Source of the DNA: Serratia sp. DD3
Lineage (GTDB): Bacteria; Pseudomonadota; Gammaproteobacteria; Enterobacterales; Enterobacteriaceae
Direction: 5' to 3'
Assembly (NCBI RefSeq): GCF_000496755.2
Contig: NZ_AYKS02000058.1
Location: 1-64,000 of the forward strand
Length of the DNA stretch: 64,000 bases
A model generated the notes under the pieces. That model saw nothing but the letters and a program-made list of their open reading frames with translations. It was not told the DNA's origin and did no database searches. Shown here in pieces: positions 18,032 to 27,758 of the stretch (its first letter is position 1; each line of letters begins with the position of its first letter). Position numbers and translations under genes: made by a program.

Positions 18032-19255
18032 ATGGCGCTATTCCATTATCAGGCATTAGACGACCACGGGAAAAAACGGCGGGGGCTGCAAGAAGCCGAT
18101 TCGGCCCGACATGCCCGCCAGTTATTGCGTGAGCAAGGGCTGGTGCCTGTCAGCCTGGAAGAAACGCAGGACGAACGCCAGCAAGCCCAAGGGGGTCAGC
18201 GGCGCACTTGGCGGCGAGGGGTCAGTAGCGCCGACTTGGCGTTGTTGACTCGTCAGTTGGCGACCTTGGTCGCGGCCTCCTTGCCATTAGAAGAAGCCCT
18301 GGATGCGGTGGCAAAACAGAGTGAAAAACCTCGCCAACGTAGCTTGATGGCGGCGGTGCGCACCAAAATCCTCGAGGGCTTCTCCTTGGCGGAAGCCATG
18401 GGCTGTTATCCAACCAGTTTTGAGCGCTTGTATTGTGCGATGGTGGCAGCGGGTGAGGCCTCCGGCCATCTGGACCTGGTGCTGAACCGGCTGGCAGATT
18501 ACACCGAACAGCGCCAACAGATGCGCGCTCGTATTATGCAAGCGATGATTTACCCCTGCGTGCTGACGCTGGTGGCCGTAAGTGTGATCGCCATTCTGCT
18601 TTCTGCGGTAGTGCCCAAAGTGGTGGAACAGTTTATTCATATGAAACAGGCGTTACCACTCTCCACCCGTTTATTAATGGGGACCAGTGATGCGGTTCGA
18701 ACTTTTGGCCCTTGGGTGTTGCTGCTGTTACTCCTGGGGATATTGCTGATGAGAATAGGGCTACGCAATGAAGGGCGGCGCACCGCTTTTCATCATCAGC
18801 TACTACGCCTGCCAGTGCTTGGCCGTATCATGCGCGGCCTCAATACCGCACGCTATGCCAGAACGCTAAGTATCCTCAATGCCAGCTCTGTGCCCTTGTT
18901 ACAGGCAATGCGCATCAGCGGTGAAGTGCTGACCAATGAATATGCCCGCCACCAGTTGTCATTAGCGACTGAGTCGGTACGTGAAGGGGTGAGCCTGCAT
19001 CGGGCCTTGGAAATGACCGGGTTGTTTCCCCCGATGATGCGCCACATGATCGCCAGTGGTGAACGCAGTGGTGAGCTGGATAGCATGCTGGAACGTGCAG
19101 CAGATAATCAGGACCGGGAGTTCGCCGCCCAAATGCAGTTAGCCTTGGGGTTGTTTGAACCTTTGCTGGTGGTGAGTATGGCGGGAGTGGTGTTGTTTAT
19201 CGTTTTGGCGATCCTGCAACCCATCCTGCAATTAAATAATTTGATGAGTATGTAA
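18032..19255 (+). CDS. gspF: Type II secretion inner-membrane platform protein GspF
   Basis: A 407-residue polytopic inner-membrane protein with two T2SSF domains. The N-terminal cytoplasmic domain contains [20 protein letters not shown], the first membrane span lies near [20 protein letters not shown], and the second domain ([35 protein letters not shown]) precedes the last span ([18 protein letters not shown]). It forms the platform core with GspE, L and M. Usual length for the family. Confidence 0.96.
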   Translation: MALFHYQALDDHGKKRRGLQEADSARHARQLLREQGLVPVSLEETQDERQQAQGGQRRTWRRGVSSADLALLTRQLATLVAASLPLEEALDAVAKQSEKPRQRSLMAAVRTKILEGFSLAEAMGCYPTSFERLYCAMVAAGEASGHLDLVLNRLADYTEQRQQMRARIMQAMIYPCVLTLVAVSVIAILLSAVVPKVVEQFIHMKQALPLSTRLLMGTSDAVRTFGPWVLLLLLLGILLMRIGLRNEGRRTAFHHQLLRLPVLGRIMRGLNTARYARTLSILNASSVPLLQAMRISGEVLTNEYARHQLSLATESVREGVSLHRALEMTGLFPPMMRHMIASGERSGELDSMLERAADNQDREFAAQMQLALGLFEPLLVVSMAGVVLFIVLAILQPILQLNNLMSM

Positions 19256-19283
19256 ATTCAATCGACAAATAACGGAGATAGCG

Positions 19284-19712
19284 ATGCGGCAACAGCGTCA
19301 GAGAGGCTTTACCCTGTTGGAAATCATGGTGGTGATTGTGATCATTGGCATCCTGGCAAGCCTGGTGGTGCCTAATCTAATGGGGAATAAAGAGAAGGCA
19401 GATCAGCAGAAAACAGTCAGCGACATTATGGCGTTAGAGAGTGCGCTGGATATGTACAAGCTGGATAACAGCCGCTACCCCAGCACTGAGCAAGGGTTGC
19501 AAGCACTGGTCACTAAACCTTCAGCCCAACCCGAACCACGCAGCTATCCGCAAGGGGGCTATATTCGCCGCTTGCCACAGGATCCGTGGGGGGCTGATTA
19601 CCAGCTACTGAGCCCTGGTCAGCACGGTCAGGTCGATATTTTCTCTTATGGCCCAGATGGTACGCCGGATACTGAGGATGACATCGGTAACTGGACTATC
19701 GGTAAGAAGTAA
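19284..19712 (+). CDS. gspG: Major pseudopilin GspG
   Basis: A 142-residue prepilin. Processing by GspO is expected after the Gly in RG|FTLLEIMVV, leaving N-methyl-Phe and Glu5 in the mature pseudopilin. The globular part keeps MALESALDMYKLDNSRYPST and the calcium-loop segment PWGADYQLLSPGQ through YGPDGTPDTEDDIGNW, with the Asp residues that bind calcium in GspG. Ribosome site GGAGA upstream of the ATG. It is the main subunit of the periplasmic pseudopilus; the preceding 28-nt gap is the widest within the operon. Confidence 0.96.
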   Translation: MRQQRQRGFTLLEIMVVIVIIGILASLVVPNLMGNKEKADQQKTVSDIMALESALDMYKLDNSRYPSTEQGLQALVTKPSAQPEPRSYPQGGYIRRLPQDPWGADYQLLSPGQHGQVDIFSYGPDGTPDTEDDIGNWTIGKK

Positions 19713-20263
19713 TGCGTCAGCGCGGCTTCACGTTGCTGGAAATGATGCTGGTGGTGCTGCTGATCGGCAGTGCCGCCGCATTGGTGGTGATGTCATTTCC
19801 AGCGATGCAGCAGAATACCCCAGAGCTGCAATTGAAGCGCTTTCAAGCTCAGTTGGAATTTGCCATTGATGCCAGTGTGCAAAATGACCAACTGTTGGGG
19901 CTGCAGATTCGGCCAGACGGCTGGCAATTCCTGATGCTACAGCGTCAGGCGACCGCCAAGAATGCGTCAGCACCGGGGTCAGATATCTGGCAGGGCTATC
20001 TTTGGCAGCCGTGGCAGCCGCGCCAGGCATCGTTGGGGGGGCAAGTTCCTGATGAGATGCCCCTCCAGTTACATTTCCCTAACCTGCAGACATGGCCACC
20101 AGCGGCGGAACTGGCGGTTGAACCGGATATTCTGCTGTTGCCCGGTGGGGAAGTAACCCCGTTTGAGCTGGTTTTCAGCGAGGCGGGGAGTACCCCGTTG
20201 GTCTGGTTGCGAGTCGACGAAACCGGGGCAATCAGCTCATCAGCTAACGAAGGTGCGCCATGA
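19712..20263 (+). CDS. gspH: Minor pseudopilin GspH
   Basis: A 183-residue prepilin with the cleavage motif [15 protein letters not shown] and Glu5. The C-terminal part is a variable beta-rich domain (LEFAIDASVQNDQLLGLQI, PDGWQFLML) as in GspH/FimT. It begins on the last base of the gspG stop. Minor pseudopilins form the pilus tip or link it to the shaft. Confidence 0.92.
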   Translation: MRQRGFTLLEMMLVVLLIGSAAALVVMSFPAMQQNTPELQLKRFQAQLEFAIDASVQNDQLLGLQIRPDGWQFLMLQRQATAKNASAPGSDIWQGYLWQPWQPRQASLGGQVPDEMPLQLHFPNLQTWPPAAELAVEPDILLLPGGEVTPFELVFSEAGSTPLVWLRVDETGAISSSANEGAP

Positions 20264-20625
20264 ACAGGCAACGGGGGATGACATTGCTGGAAGTCCTGGT
20301 GGCCTTGGTGGTCTTCTCCCTGGCAGGGTTGGCGCTATTGCAAACCACAGCGCAACAGGCGAGCGGTATTGGCCGTATGCACGAGAAAATCATCGCCAGC
20401 TGGTTAGCCGATAACCAGCAGGTTCGGTTACGCCTTGATAAAACCTGGCCGGAAAAACGCTGGATTGGCACCACCGTGAATTATGCGGGCGAGATGTGGT
20501 ATCTCCGCTGGCAAGGGGTGGATACTGAGCTCGGTCAATTACGCGCGCTGGATGTTGAGGTTCGGCACAATAAAGATGATGTCGCGCCAATAGTGTCTTT
20601 ACGCAGTTATAGGATGCCGGAATGA
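20260..20625 (+). CDS. gspI: Minor pseudopilin GspI
   Basis: A 121-residue prepilin with [16 protein letters not shown]; Met at +1 and Glu at +5 are usual for GspI. The globular part ([34 protein letters not shown]) matches the small GspI fold. GspI, J and K form the ternary tip complex. ATGA overlaps with both gspH and gspJ indicate translational coupling. Confidence 0.94.
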   Translation: MNRQRGMTLLEVLVALVVFSLAGLALLQTTAQQASGIGRMHEKIIASWLADNQQVRLRLDKTWPEKRWIGTTVNYAGEMWYLRWQGVDTELGQLRALDVEVRHNKDDVAPIVSLRSYRMPE

Positions 20626-21221
20626 ACCGTGGTCACGCACGGGGCTTCACACTGCTGGAAATGCTGCTGGCATTGGCGATTTTTGCTGCCTTGAGCATCA
20701 GTGCTTTTCAGGTGTTGCAGGGCGTGATGCGCAATGATCAAATCTCACAACGTAAAGCACAGCAGTTGGCTGACCTTCAGCGTGCCTTTGTGCAGTTGGA
20801 TGGGGATTTTGGTCAAATACTCCCACGCAGTGCCCGTGGTAGTAATCCGCTGTTCTCTGCTGCGCGCTATCTCATGCAAAGTGATGACTGGGGCGTCTCT
20901 TTCATCCGCAATGGCTGGCAAAACCCGATGGGAGTATTGCCCCGTTCTGAGTTACAACAGGTGGGATATCGCTTGCGTAATCAGCAGTTAGAGCGCTTGA
21001 GTTATGCCCATACCGACCCCATTGTCGGGCAGCCCCCTACCGTCAAGGTGTTGCTGAACAATGTCAGTGCCTTTCGGTTACGCTTTTTTGCCAATGGGGC
21101 ATGGCAGGATAGCTGGAACAACGCTGCAAGTTTGCCGCAAGGCGTTGAAGTCACCCTGACGGTAACAGGAGTGGGGGAATTAACCCGCCTGTTTTTGGTC
21201 ACCAACGGGGGGCAAAAGTGA
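20622..21221 (+). CDS. gspJ: Minor pseudopilin GspJ
   Basis: A 199-residue prepilin with [19 protein letters not shown] and Glu5, then the GspJ globular domain ([55 protein letters not shown]). The Asp-rich early region is typical. Part of the I-J-K tip. Overlaps gspI and gspK by 4 nt each. Confidence 0.94.
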   Translation: MNRGHARGFTLLEMLLALAIFAALSISAFQVLQGVMRNDQISQRKAQQLADLQRAFVQLDGDFGQILPRSARGSNPLFSAARYLMQSDDWGVSFIRNGWQNPMGVLPRSELQQVGYRLRNQQLERLSYAHTDPIVGQPPTVKVLLNNVSAFRLRFFANGAWQDSWNNAASLPQGVEVTLTVTGVGELTRLFLVTNGGQK

Positions 21222-22204
21222 AGCAGCGGCAAAAAGGCGTGGCACTGCTGGTGGTGCTGCTGATCCTGGCACTGATGGTCATTATTGCCACTACCATTGC
21301 CGAACGAAATGGACGCACCTATCTGCGCACCGTCACTCAGTTAGAGCGGCAACAGGCAAAATGGTATGGGCGTTCGGCAGAAGTCTTGGCGGTGAAAATC
21401 CTACAACGCGATGCCTTGGACTCCCCAGGTAAAACACATTTGGCGCAAAACTGGGCGCAAGAAACGCGTCGTTTCCCCGTTGAAGGTGGCGAAGTGTCTG
21501 GCAAGATTACCGATAGTCAGGCTTGCTTTAATCTTAATGCCATCAATCAGGGGGCAAGCGACGAAGGGGGACAGCTTAAAGAACCTTACCCTGCGCAGGT
21601 TTTTCGACAACTGTTAATCAACCTGGGGGAAGATTCGTTGCGTGCGGCACAAATAACCGGGGCATTGCGTGATTGGATAGACAGCGACAGTGAGCCCAGT
21701 GCGGAGGGGGCCGAAGATGAAGTCTATATGGCGTTGGAGTCCCCTTATTTACCGGCTAATCAGCCGATGCAGGATATCAGCGAACTGCGGACAGTTTCTG
21801 GTGTTGATACCCCACTTTATCAGCGCCTGCTACCTTATGTTTGCGTACTGCCAACCAAGACATTATTGGTTAACATCAATACCCTCAGTGAGTCTCAAAA
21901 GCCATTATTGACGGCGTTATTTCTTAAGGAGTTGGATCCCACCATGGCGACCCAGTTATTACAACAACGCCCACGTGAAGGGTGGAATAGTACCAAAGTA
22001 TTCTTGGCACAAGAGGCCCTTAAAGAGATGGATACTTCGGAGGTCAGCCCGGTGTTAGCGGTCGGGAGTGATTTTTTCGTTGCCAGTTTCGATGTACTGA
22101 TGGGGGATTCCCACTACAGCCAGCGCACCCTGTTGCATAAAGCCGGTAATAACTTCCAGGTGGTGCGGCGACAATATGGATTGAGCATGATGGTGGAGCC
22201 TTGA
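21218..22204 (+). CDS. gspK: Minor pseudopilin GspK
   Basis: A 328-residue large minor pseudopilin. The prepilin motif is [17 protein letters not shown], lacking Glu5, as is normal for GspK, which caps the pilus tip. The inserted alpha domain ([40 protein letters not shown]) and the [20 protein letters not shown] segment match the SAM-like GspK domains; the acidic loop likely binds calcium. Its TGA overlaps the gspL ATG (TGATG). Confidence 0.94.
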   Translation: MKQRQKGVALLVVLLILALMVIIATTIAERNGRTYLRTVTQLERQQAKWYGRSAEVLAVKILQRDALDSPGKTHLAQNWAQETRRFPVEGGEVSGKITDSQACFNLNAINQGASDEGGQLKEPYPAQVFRQLLINLGEDSLRAAQITGALRDWIDSDSEPSAEGAEDEVYMALESPYLPANQPMQDISELRTVSGVDTPLYQRLLPYVCVLPTKTLLVNINTLSESQKPLLTALFLKELDPTMATQLLQQRPREGWNSTKVFLAQEALKEMDTSEVSPVLAVGSDFFVASFDVLMGDSHYSQRTLLHKAGNNFQVVRRQYGLSMMVEP

Positions 22205-23415
22205 TGCATAACCAAAAGCCCGACACCCAGCCCCGGTTGATATTACGTTTACCCAGTGACGAAACGCAGCCATTGTGGTGGTATTTCCGTTCAGCAGAGC
22301 ATCACCAACAAGGATATCTGTCCCCGGGAGAACAGGATGATAATCTGGCGAAGCTGCTCGCCACTTATCCTGCCAATGTTTTATTGCCTGCAAGCGAGTT
22401 TGTTTTCCACCGTGTTACGCTGCCACGCAATGTCCGCCGTCAGGGTCTGCAGGTATTGCCATTTATGTTGGAAGAACAACTGGCAACGGATGTTGAACAG
22501 CTGCATTTTGCTATTTTGCATCAAAGTGGCGATGAGTGTGAGGTGGCGGTGGTTGAAAAACGCCATATGCAGCAGTGGATAAATCGCTGTCACCAGCAAG
22601 GCGTGCGGGTGCAGGTCATGATCCCTGATGTGCTGATGTTGCCCTTGGTGACTCACGGGTGGAGTGCAGTCAGCCTCAATGAACAATGGCTGTTTCGCCG
22701 GGAAAAATATGCCGGGATGATGGTGGAATCTTCCTGGTTGCCTGAATTCCTCGCTGGCTGGGCACCCCTGATTATTGAAAGTTACTCCCCTCCCCCAACA
22801 CCGAAAGTGGGCCCTGCCGAATGGCGCGAACACCCACCACGGCATTTACTGCAACTGGTGGCAGAGGGTGAGCCCTATCGTGGGGCTGATCTGCGTCAGG
22901 GTGAATTTACTCGTTCCAGCCCTTGGCGTAGCCGATTACGCCCGTGGCGATGGGTGATGATCGCTTTCATCGGCTATTTAGTGCTGCTGTGCTTCGGTGC
23001 AGGATTATCTCATTACCGGCTGTGGCAACAGGCGGAACATTGGCGGAAAGAAAGTGCGCGCTTCTACCAACAACTGTTCCCCTCTGAGAAAAACGTTGTT
23101 AACCCACGAGCGCAAATGCAGCAGCACTTGCAACAATTACAACCCGCCCAACAGGCAGGAATCAGCGTACAGATGCGCCAATTGCAACAACTGGTGACAG
23201 AGAATTCGGCTATCCGCTTTCAGGCGATCTCTTATGATGCCAACCGCAAAGAGCTAAAAGTCGAGGTACATGCAACCTCTTTTCAGGCATTAGAACAGTT
23301 CCAGACTCGTGCCGGGGAGTTCTACCGGGTGAAACCGGGTGAAATCAAGCATAACCCGGGTGGTGTAGAGAGCCGGCTGACTCTGGGGATCAACAATTCT
23401 GGGGATCAACCATGA
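22204..23415 (+). CDS. gspL: Type II secretion protein GspL
   Basis: A 403-residue bitopic inner-membrane protein. The actin-like cytoplasmic domain (LILRLPSDETQPLWWYF; ASEFVFHRVTLPRNVRRQG; LPFMLEEQLATDVEQLHFAI) recruits GspE. The membrane helix is near residues 240-260 (WVMIAFIGYLVLLCFGAGLS), followed by a periplasmic ferredoxin-like domain that pairs with GspM. The ATG at 22204 is preferred to a TTG one codon earlier because it gives the TGATG coupling with gspK. Confidence 0.93.
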   Translation: MHNQKPDTQPRLILRLPSDETQPLWWYFRSAEHHQQGYLSPGEQDDNLAKLLATYPANVLLPASEFVFHRVTLPRNVRRQGLQVLPFMLEEQLATDVEQLHFAILHQSGDECEVAVVEKRHMQQWINRCHQQGVRVQVMIPDVLMLPLVTHGWSAVSLNEQWLFRREKYAGMMVESSWLPEFLAGWAPLIIESYSPPPTPKVGPAEWREHPPRHLLQLVAEGEPYRGADLRQGEFTRSSPWRSRLRPWRWVMIAFIGYLVLLCFGAGLSHYRLWQQAEHWRKESARFYQQLFPSEKNVVNPRAQMQQHLQQLQPAQQAGISVQMRQLQQLVTENSAIRFQAISYDANRKELKVEVHATSFQALEQFQTRAGEFYRVKPGEIKHNPGGVESRLTLGINNSGDQP

Positions 23416-23900
23416 ATGAACTCAAACGCCGCTGGCAACAACTCAACCCACGGGAACGTGGGTTGCTGTTGGGATGTGGCCTATTGCTGCTGGTCAGTCT
23501 GTGCTATTACGCCCTATGGCTACCTTGGCAACAACAGGCTGAGAAATGGCAGCGTACTATCACACGTGAAAAGAGCACGGTGGAGTGGATGCAACAACAG
23601 GCCCCCCGCTTACGCCAACCACAAACCCGGACAGCCCCGGACGAGTCCCTCAGTTTACCAGCGGCAGTCGCTCAGAGCGCGGCAGCCCAGAATATCAATA
23701 TTAGCCGCCTGCAACCCCAGGGAACCGGCTTGGCAGTGACGTTAGAGCCGAGTGATTTTCACCAATTGATGCTTTGGTTCAGCCAATTGGAACAACAATA
23801 TCGCGTTCAGATTGTCGCGCTTGATGTGACGGCGATCGCCAATAAACCCGGATGGGTAACGGTCAACAAACTGATGCTGGATCGCAACAATGGGCAATAA
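23412..23900 (+). CDS. gspM: Type II secretion protein GspM
   Basis: A 162-residue inner-membrane protein: short cytoplasmic start (WQQLNPRERGLLLGCGLLLL), a membrane helix, a coiled periplasmic stretch and a small ferredoxin-like domain (INISRLQPQGTGLAVTLEPS, FHQLMLWFSQLEQQY). The NPRER motif before the helix is typical. It pairs with GspL in the platform. Overlaps gspL by 4 nt and gspN by 11 nt. Confidence 0.92.
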   Translation: MNELKRRWQQLNPRERGLLLGCGLLLLVSLCYYALWLPWQQQAEKWQRTITREKSTVEWMQQQAPRLRQPQTRTAPDESLSLPAAVAQSAAAQNINISRLQPQGTGLAVTLEPSDFHQLMLWFSQLEQQYRVQIVALDVTAIANKPGWVTVNKLMLDRNNGQ

Positions 23901-24633
23901 GGTAAAAAAGTCCATACTTTTATTGGTTTGTTATTTATTCTTGCTGGGATGGCATGCGCCAGCACAGCTGTTACAGGTTGTTATACCCGCAGATATCAAG
24001 GTGGGTAGTTTTTCCGGCAGTTTGTGGCAAGGCAGTTTACGCCAGTTAAGTTGGCGTAGTTTTATGCTGGAAAAACTGGACTGGCAAGTCACTTTTTTTT
24101 CATTGCTACCGGCAATAACGGTTGAATTCCGTGCCCCTCAAGGGATCCAGGGGGCAGGCACTTTACGCGGCTGGAATAGTTTGCAACTGTCTCAGTGGCA
24201 ACTCTCCGCCCCAGCGGATTGGGTGAGGCAACAGTTATCGCTGCCAGTGCCCATCACCGCTCAAGGGACGTTGCAGTTGCGCTTGCAACAAGGTGAAATT
24301 ACCCCTCAAGGTTGCCGAGATTTCAACGGTGGTCAGCTCAACTGGCAGCATGCACAGTTGGCAACACCATTGGGGGATTTGGATCTGGCGGATATACAAG
24401 GGCAATTAAGCTGTAATGAGCAAGGGGCGCTGGCGCTGGTGTTGAAACAAGATTCTGCTCATCTGAACATGATGGGACGCGGCACCGTCGGGTTGGATGG
24501 GCGCTATCAATTCAGTGGCCAAGTACGCGACGGACCAGCGTTACCTATGGTAATGAAGCCACTGATGGCGCAGTTGGGGCGAGCCAATGCTCAAGGTCAA
24601 ATCGACTGGCAAACTCAAGGACGGCTGTTTTGA
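23890..24633 (+). CDS. gspN: Type II secretion protein GspN
   Basis: A 247-residue protein with an N-terminal membrane anchor (SILLLVCYLFLLGWHAPAQL) and a periplasmic domain with repeated SGSLWQGSLRQLSW and WQHAQL-type beta motifs, as in OutN/PulN. GspN is present only in some type II systems and often not essential. One Cys pair (GCRDFNGG; LSCNEQG) may form a disulfide. Start overlaps the gspM end. Confidence 0.9.
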   Translation: MGNKVKKSILLLVCYLFLLGWHAPAQLLQVVIPADIKVGSFSGSLWQGSLRQLSWRSFMLEKLDWQVTFFSLLPAITVEFRAPQGIQGAGTLRGWNSLQLSQWQLSAPADWVRQQLSLPVPITAQGTLQLRLQQGEITPQGCRDFNGGQLNWQHAQLATPLGDLDLADIQGQLSCNEQGALALVLKQDSAHLNMMGRGTVGLDGRYQFSGQVRDGPALPMVMKPLMAQLGRANAQGQIDWQTQGRLF

Positions 24634-24649
24634 TGGGTAGGGAGGTTTT

Positions 24650-25492
24650 GTGAGTTTATTGCTAAGTTTTACTGTCGCCTACCCTCTCATTGGGTTAGGT
24701 ATTGCCGGCTTATTCGGGGCCATTGTCGGTAGTTTTCTCAATGTGGTGATTCACCGTCTGCCCGTGATGTTGGAAAAGCGCTGGCAACATGAAGCTCTGT
24801 TTCACCTGTCACAACCATTGCCTGAACCAGAGCCACGTTTTGACCTGTTATTACCGCGTTCTTGTTGCCCCCATTGTCAGCAGCCGATTGCCGCCAGAGA
24901 CAATATCCCGGTGCTGAGTTTTTTGCTGTTAAAGGGCAAAGCCCGTTGCTGTGGCGTACCTATTCCAAAACGTTACCTGCTGGTTGAAGTGACAACAGCA
25001 ATACTGTTTGTGCTGGCAGCCACAGTGTTCCCGGTGGGAGCCCCGTTGCTCGGCAGTTGGATATTTCTCTCTTTCTTGCTGGTGCTGGCGGTGATTGACC
25101 ATCATGTGCAACTGCTGCCAGATGCCCTGACGCTGCCGCTGCTGTGGGTCGGGCTGTTGTTCAATCTTCAAGGTCACTTTGTCTCACTAGAGCAAGCGAC
25201 AATAGGTGCCATGGCGGGTTATGGTTGCCTGTGGTCACTCTTTTGGCTATTCAAGTTACTCACCGGTAAAGAGGCGCTCGGTTACGGTGATTTCAAATTA
25301 CTGGCGGCATTAGGAGCTTGGTTGGGCTGGCAAGCCTTACCTCATGTGCTTTTACTGGCTGCAGCCAGTGGGCTACTGTTTACCCTGGTGCAACGCGGGC
25401 TGACAAAACAAGATCTGAATCAGCCCCTGGCATTCGGCCCTTGGCTCGCTTTAGCAGGAGCGGTGAATATGTTATTACTCTCTGGCTTTTAG
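24650..25492 (+). CDS. gspO: Prepilin peptidase / N-methyltransferase GspO
   Basis: A 280-residue polytopic aspartic protease that cleaves and methylates the pseudopilins GspG-K. Catalytic Asp residues sit in VIDHHVQLLPDALTLP and in the GYGDFKLLAALGAWLG motif. The N-terminal zinc loop has the first pair (CPHC) but the second pair reads ARCCGVPI where CxxCGxPI is usual, so one of the four Cys is replaced by Ala. GTG start at 24650 with GGAGG at 24641-24645. Last gene of the operon. Confidence 0.93.
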   Translation: MSLLLSFTVAYPLIGLGIAGLFGAIVGSFLNVVIHRLPVMLEKRWQHEALFHLSQPLPEPEPRFDLLLPRSCCPHCQQPIAARDNIPVLSFLLLKGKARCCGVPIPKRYLLVEVTTAILFVLAATVFPVGAPLLGSWIFLSFLLVLAVIDHHVQLLPDALTLPLLWVGLLFNLQGHFVSLEQATIGAMAGYGCLWSLFWLFKLLTGKEALGYGDFKLLAALGAWLGWQALPHVLLLAAASGLLFTLVQRGLTKQDLNQPLAFGPWLALAGAVNMLLLSGF

Positions 25493-25577
25493 ACCATATA
25501 AACCACGGCCGAGTCACTGAACAGGATTTATCAGCAAACGGCTGGTACTATTCACACCGATCTGGATAAAAACAGCC

Positions 25578-26777
25578 ATGAATGCTGAAACCGTATTATC
25601 CATCAGGCAACAGAATAACAATATTATCCGCCTGGCAACGGCTCAGGCGCTTGCAGGGGCTAACGCGGTGGTTTTTTTCGCCACTGGCGCCATTGTTGGT
25701 AGCGAGATAGCCCCAGACACCAGGCTAGCCACACTGCCCATTACGGTATTTGTACTGGGGATGGCGGCCTGTATTTTGCCGTTGGGGGCACTGGCCAGGA
25801 AACATGGGCGAAAAGCCGCTTTTATCACCGGGACGGGCACCGGCATATTGACCGGCCTGACCGCCGCGCTAGCGGTAGTCATGAGCTCGTTTTTGCTGTT
25901 TTGCCTTGCCGCCTTTATGGGGGGCGCTTACGCGGCGGTGGCGCTGTCATTTCGCTTTGCCGCAACGGATGGTGTTAGCAAAGAACGCCGGGCTCGCGCA
26001 CTTTCTCTGGTCATGGGGGGCGGTGTTGTCGCCGGTGTTATCGGCCCGACGTTAGTCACCAGCACCATGAATCTCTGGCCACCTCATACCTTCGCTATTA
26101 CCTTTATCGCCCAGTCCGTGGTGGCTGCTCTCTCGGCGCTGGTGCTGCTTGGCGTAAAATCACCTAAACCCGTAGTGGCAAACAAAGCAGGTGGTCGCTC
26201 TTTGCGAGAGATTGTTCGGCAGCCTGGGTTTTCCCGTACGGTATTCAGTGGTGCTGTGGCCTATATGGTGATGAATTTCCTGATGACTGCCGCCCCCCTT
26301 TCCATGCACATGCATGGCATTTCGCAGCAAGCAGCAAACCTGGGGATCCAGTGGCACGTTATTGCCATGTATGGGCCGGGCTTCTTTACCGGTAAGCTCA
26401 TCAACCGCTTTGGCGCGACACCTATCGCTGCGGTGGGGTTACTCATTACCGGCTTGTCGATTATGGTTGGCCTTGCTGGCACAGAGATCATGCATTATTG
26501 GCTGTCACTGATCCTACTGGGCCTTGGCTGGAACTTCGGTTTTACTGGCGCATCCACACAGATTGTCGACTATCACCGCCCGGAAGAGAAAACGCAGGTC
26601 CAATCATTGAATGACTTTATCGTGTTTGGCGTGATGATTATCGGCTCCTTTTCTTCCGGCGTTCTGCTGAATATCTTCGGCTGGCATGCGGTACTTTGGG
26701 GGGCGTTGGTGCCAGTATTAGTGGCTTTTATCGCGTTGCTGAGGCCTTCTCGCCAGATAGCTTCGGAGCCAACATAA
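25578..26777 (+). CDS. Major facilitator superfamily transporter
   Basis: A 399-residue membrane protein with about twelve helices. MFS marks include the loop 2-3 motif PLGALARKHGRKAAFITGTG (G-x-x-x-x-R/K-x-G-R-R/K type) and its second-half equivalent GPGFFTGKLINRFGATPIAA. The late motif QIVDYHRPEEKTQVQSLNDF is characteristic of a subgroup, but substrate is not known. It follows gspO by 85 nt without an obvious terminator, yet is not expected to be part of secretion. The next gene begins 13 nt after its stop, suggesting co-transcription. Confidence 0.85.
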   Translation: MNAETVLSIRQQNNNIIRLATAQALAGANAVVFFATGAIVGSEIAPDTRLATLPITVFVLGMAACILPLGALARKHGRKAAFITGTGTGILTGLTAALAVVMSSFLLFCLAAFMGGAYAAVALSFRFAATDGVSKERRARALSLVMGGGVVAGVIGPTLVTSTMNLWPPHTFAITFIAQSVVAALSALVLLGVKSPKPVVANKAGGRSLREIVRQPGFSRTVFSGAVAYMVMNFLMTAAPLSMHMHGISQQAANLGIQWHVIAMYGPGFFTGKLINRFGATPIAAVGLLITGLSIMVGLAGTEIMHYWLSLILLGLGWNFGFTGASTQIVDYHRPEEKTQVQSLNDFIVFGVMIIGSFSSGVLLNIFGWHAVLWGALVPVLVAFIALLRPSRQIASEPT

Positions 26778-26790
26778 ATTGAGGGATAAA

Positions 26791-27621
26791 ATGCAACCAG
26801 TGACCGAACGTGTTTCTACAAGGCGTAACCCATCATCCGTTATGGCATGGTTGAAATCAGGCCTATGCGGGCTCTTGGTGTTGTGGCTGATAGTGGGTGT
26901 GGCACCGGTTTATGCCGACGACGAGCCACTAGCCCCCCAATATCAACCTATGGTGCAATCTTTTATTGCTGCGGCAAAAAATAAGGACCACCAAGCCATT
27001 GCCAAGCGAATCGCCTACCCTTTGCAGCGGGAATATCCTCTTACAGCAATCAACGATCAGCAGTCGATGTTGGCACGTTTTGATGAAGTCTTTGATAGCA
27101 CCCTGCTCGACACCATCGCGCAATCCACTACCCAACACGATTGGCAGACCGTGGGATGGCGCGGCATTATGCTGGGTAACGGTAAAGTGTGGATGGATTA
27201 TGATGGCCAGATTATTGCGGTCAATGCTCAGACAGAACGGGAAGCCAAGTTAATCAGCAAGTTGATCGCTCAGCAAAAAAATACGCTGCACCCCAGCTTA
27301 AGGGAATATCAACGTCCCGTGTTGATGTGGCAGACCGAGAAATTCACTATTCGCATCGACCAACTGAATGATGGCAAGTATCGCTATAGCTCCTGGGCCA
27401 AGGGAAAACCTGTCAGTGAAAAACCGGATCTGGTACTGAAAAATGGAGAGATAGAGTTCGATGGCAGTGGCGGCAACCACAGTTTCCAATTTAAAAGTGG
27501 CCCCTACCAATATGAATGTCAGGTGACCGTGCTAGGCAGCAGTGATAGCCCGCCGGGCGCGTTGATCGTTTATAAAAATGGGACACCGATCGTGAATCAA
27601 CCCGTGCTTAAAGTCCAATAG
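26791..27621 (+). CDS. Exported protein of unknown function
   Basis: A 276-residue protein with an N-terminal signal or anchor (SGLCGLLVLWLIVGVAPVYA, likely cleaved before DDEP). The first part (PMVQSFIAAAKNKDHQAIAK) resembles short helical regions of periplasmic NTF2-like proteins; the C-terminal part is beta-rich with repeated KFTIRIDQLNDGKYRYSSW and FKSGPYQYECQV segments. Not assigned to a named family. Start chosen at ATG 26791 with GAGGGA 5 nt upstream; a TTG at 26779 is in frame. Probably co-transcribed with the MFS gene; ends in a strong terminator. Confidence 0.75.
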   Translation: MQPVTERVSTRRNPSSVMAWLKSGLCGLLVLWLIVGVAPVYADDEPLAPQYQPMVQSFIAAAKNKDHQAIAKRIAYPLQREYPLTAINDQQSMLARFDEVFDSTLLDTIAQSTTQHDWQTVGWRGIMLGNGKVWMDYDGQIIAVNAQTEREAKLISKLIAQQKNTLHPSLREYQRPVLMWQTEKFTIRIDQLNDGKYRYSSWAKGKPVSEKPDLVLKNGEIEFDGSGGNHSFQFKSGPYQYECQVTVLGSSDSPPGALIVYKNGTPIVNQPVLKVQ

Positions 27622-27692
27622 CCTGACGGAGAGCCAAGTTCAGGCAAAATATGGGTAAGCAGGCATCAGGGTGGAGGATTCATTAGGTACCG

Positions 27693-27724
27693 AGCCAGAC
27701 GAGGGCTGGTCTGGCTTATTTATA
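27693..27724 (+). terminator. Rho-independent terminator
   Basis: AGCCAGAC (27693-27700) pairs perfectly with GTCTGGCT (27709-27716) around an 8-nt loop, followed by TATTTATA. It separates the MFS/exported-protein unit from the convergent MoxR/VWA operon. Confidence 0.75.
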
Positions 27725-27758
27725 CTGGGTACACAATCAGGTAGAGCCTCTGATAAGC

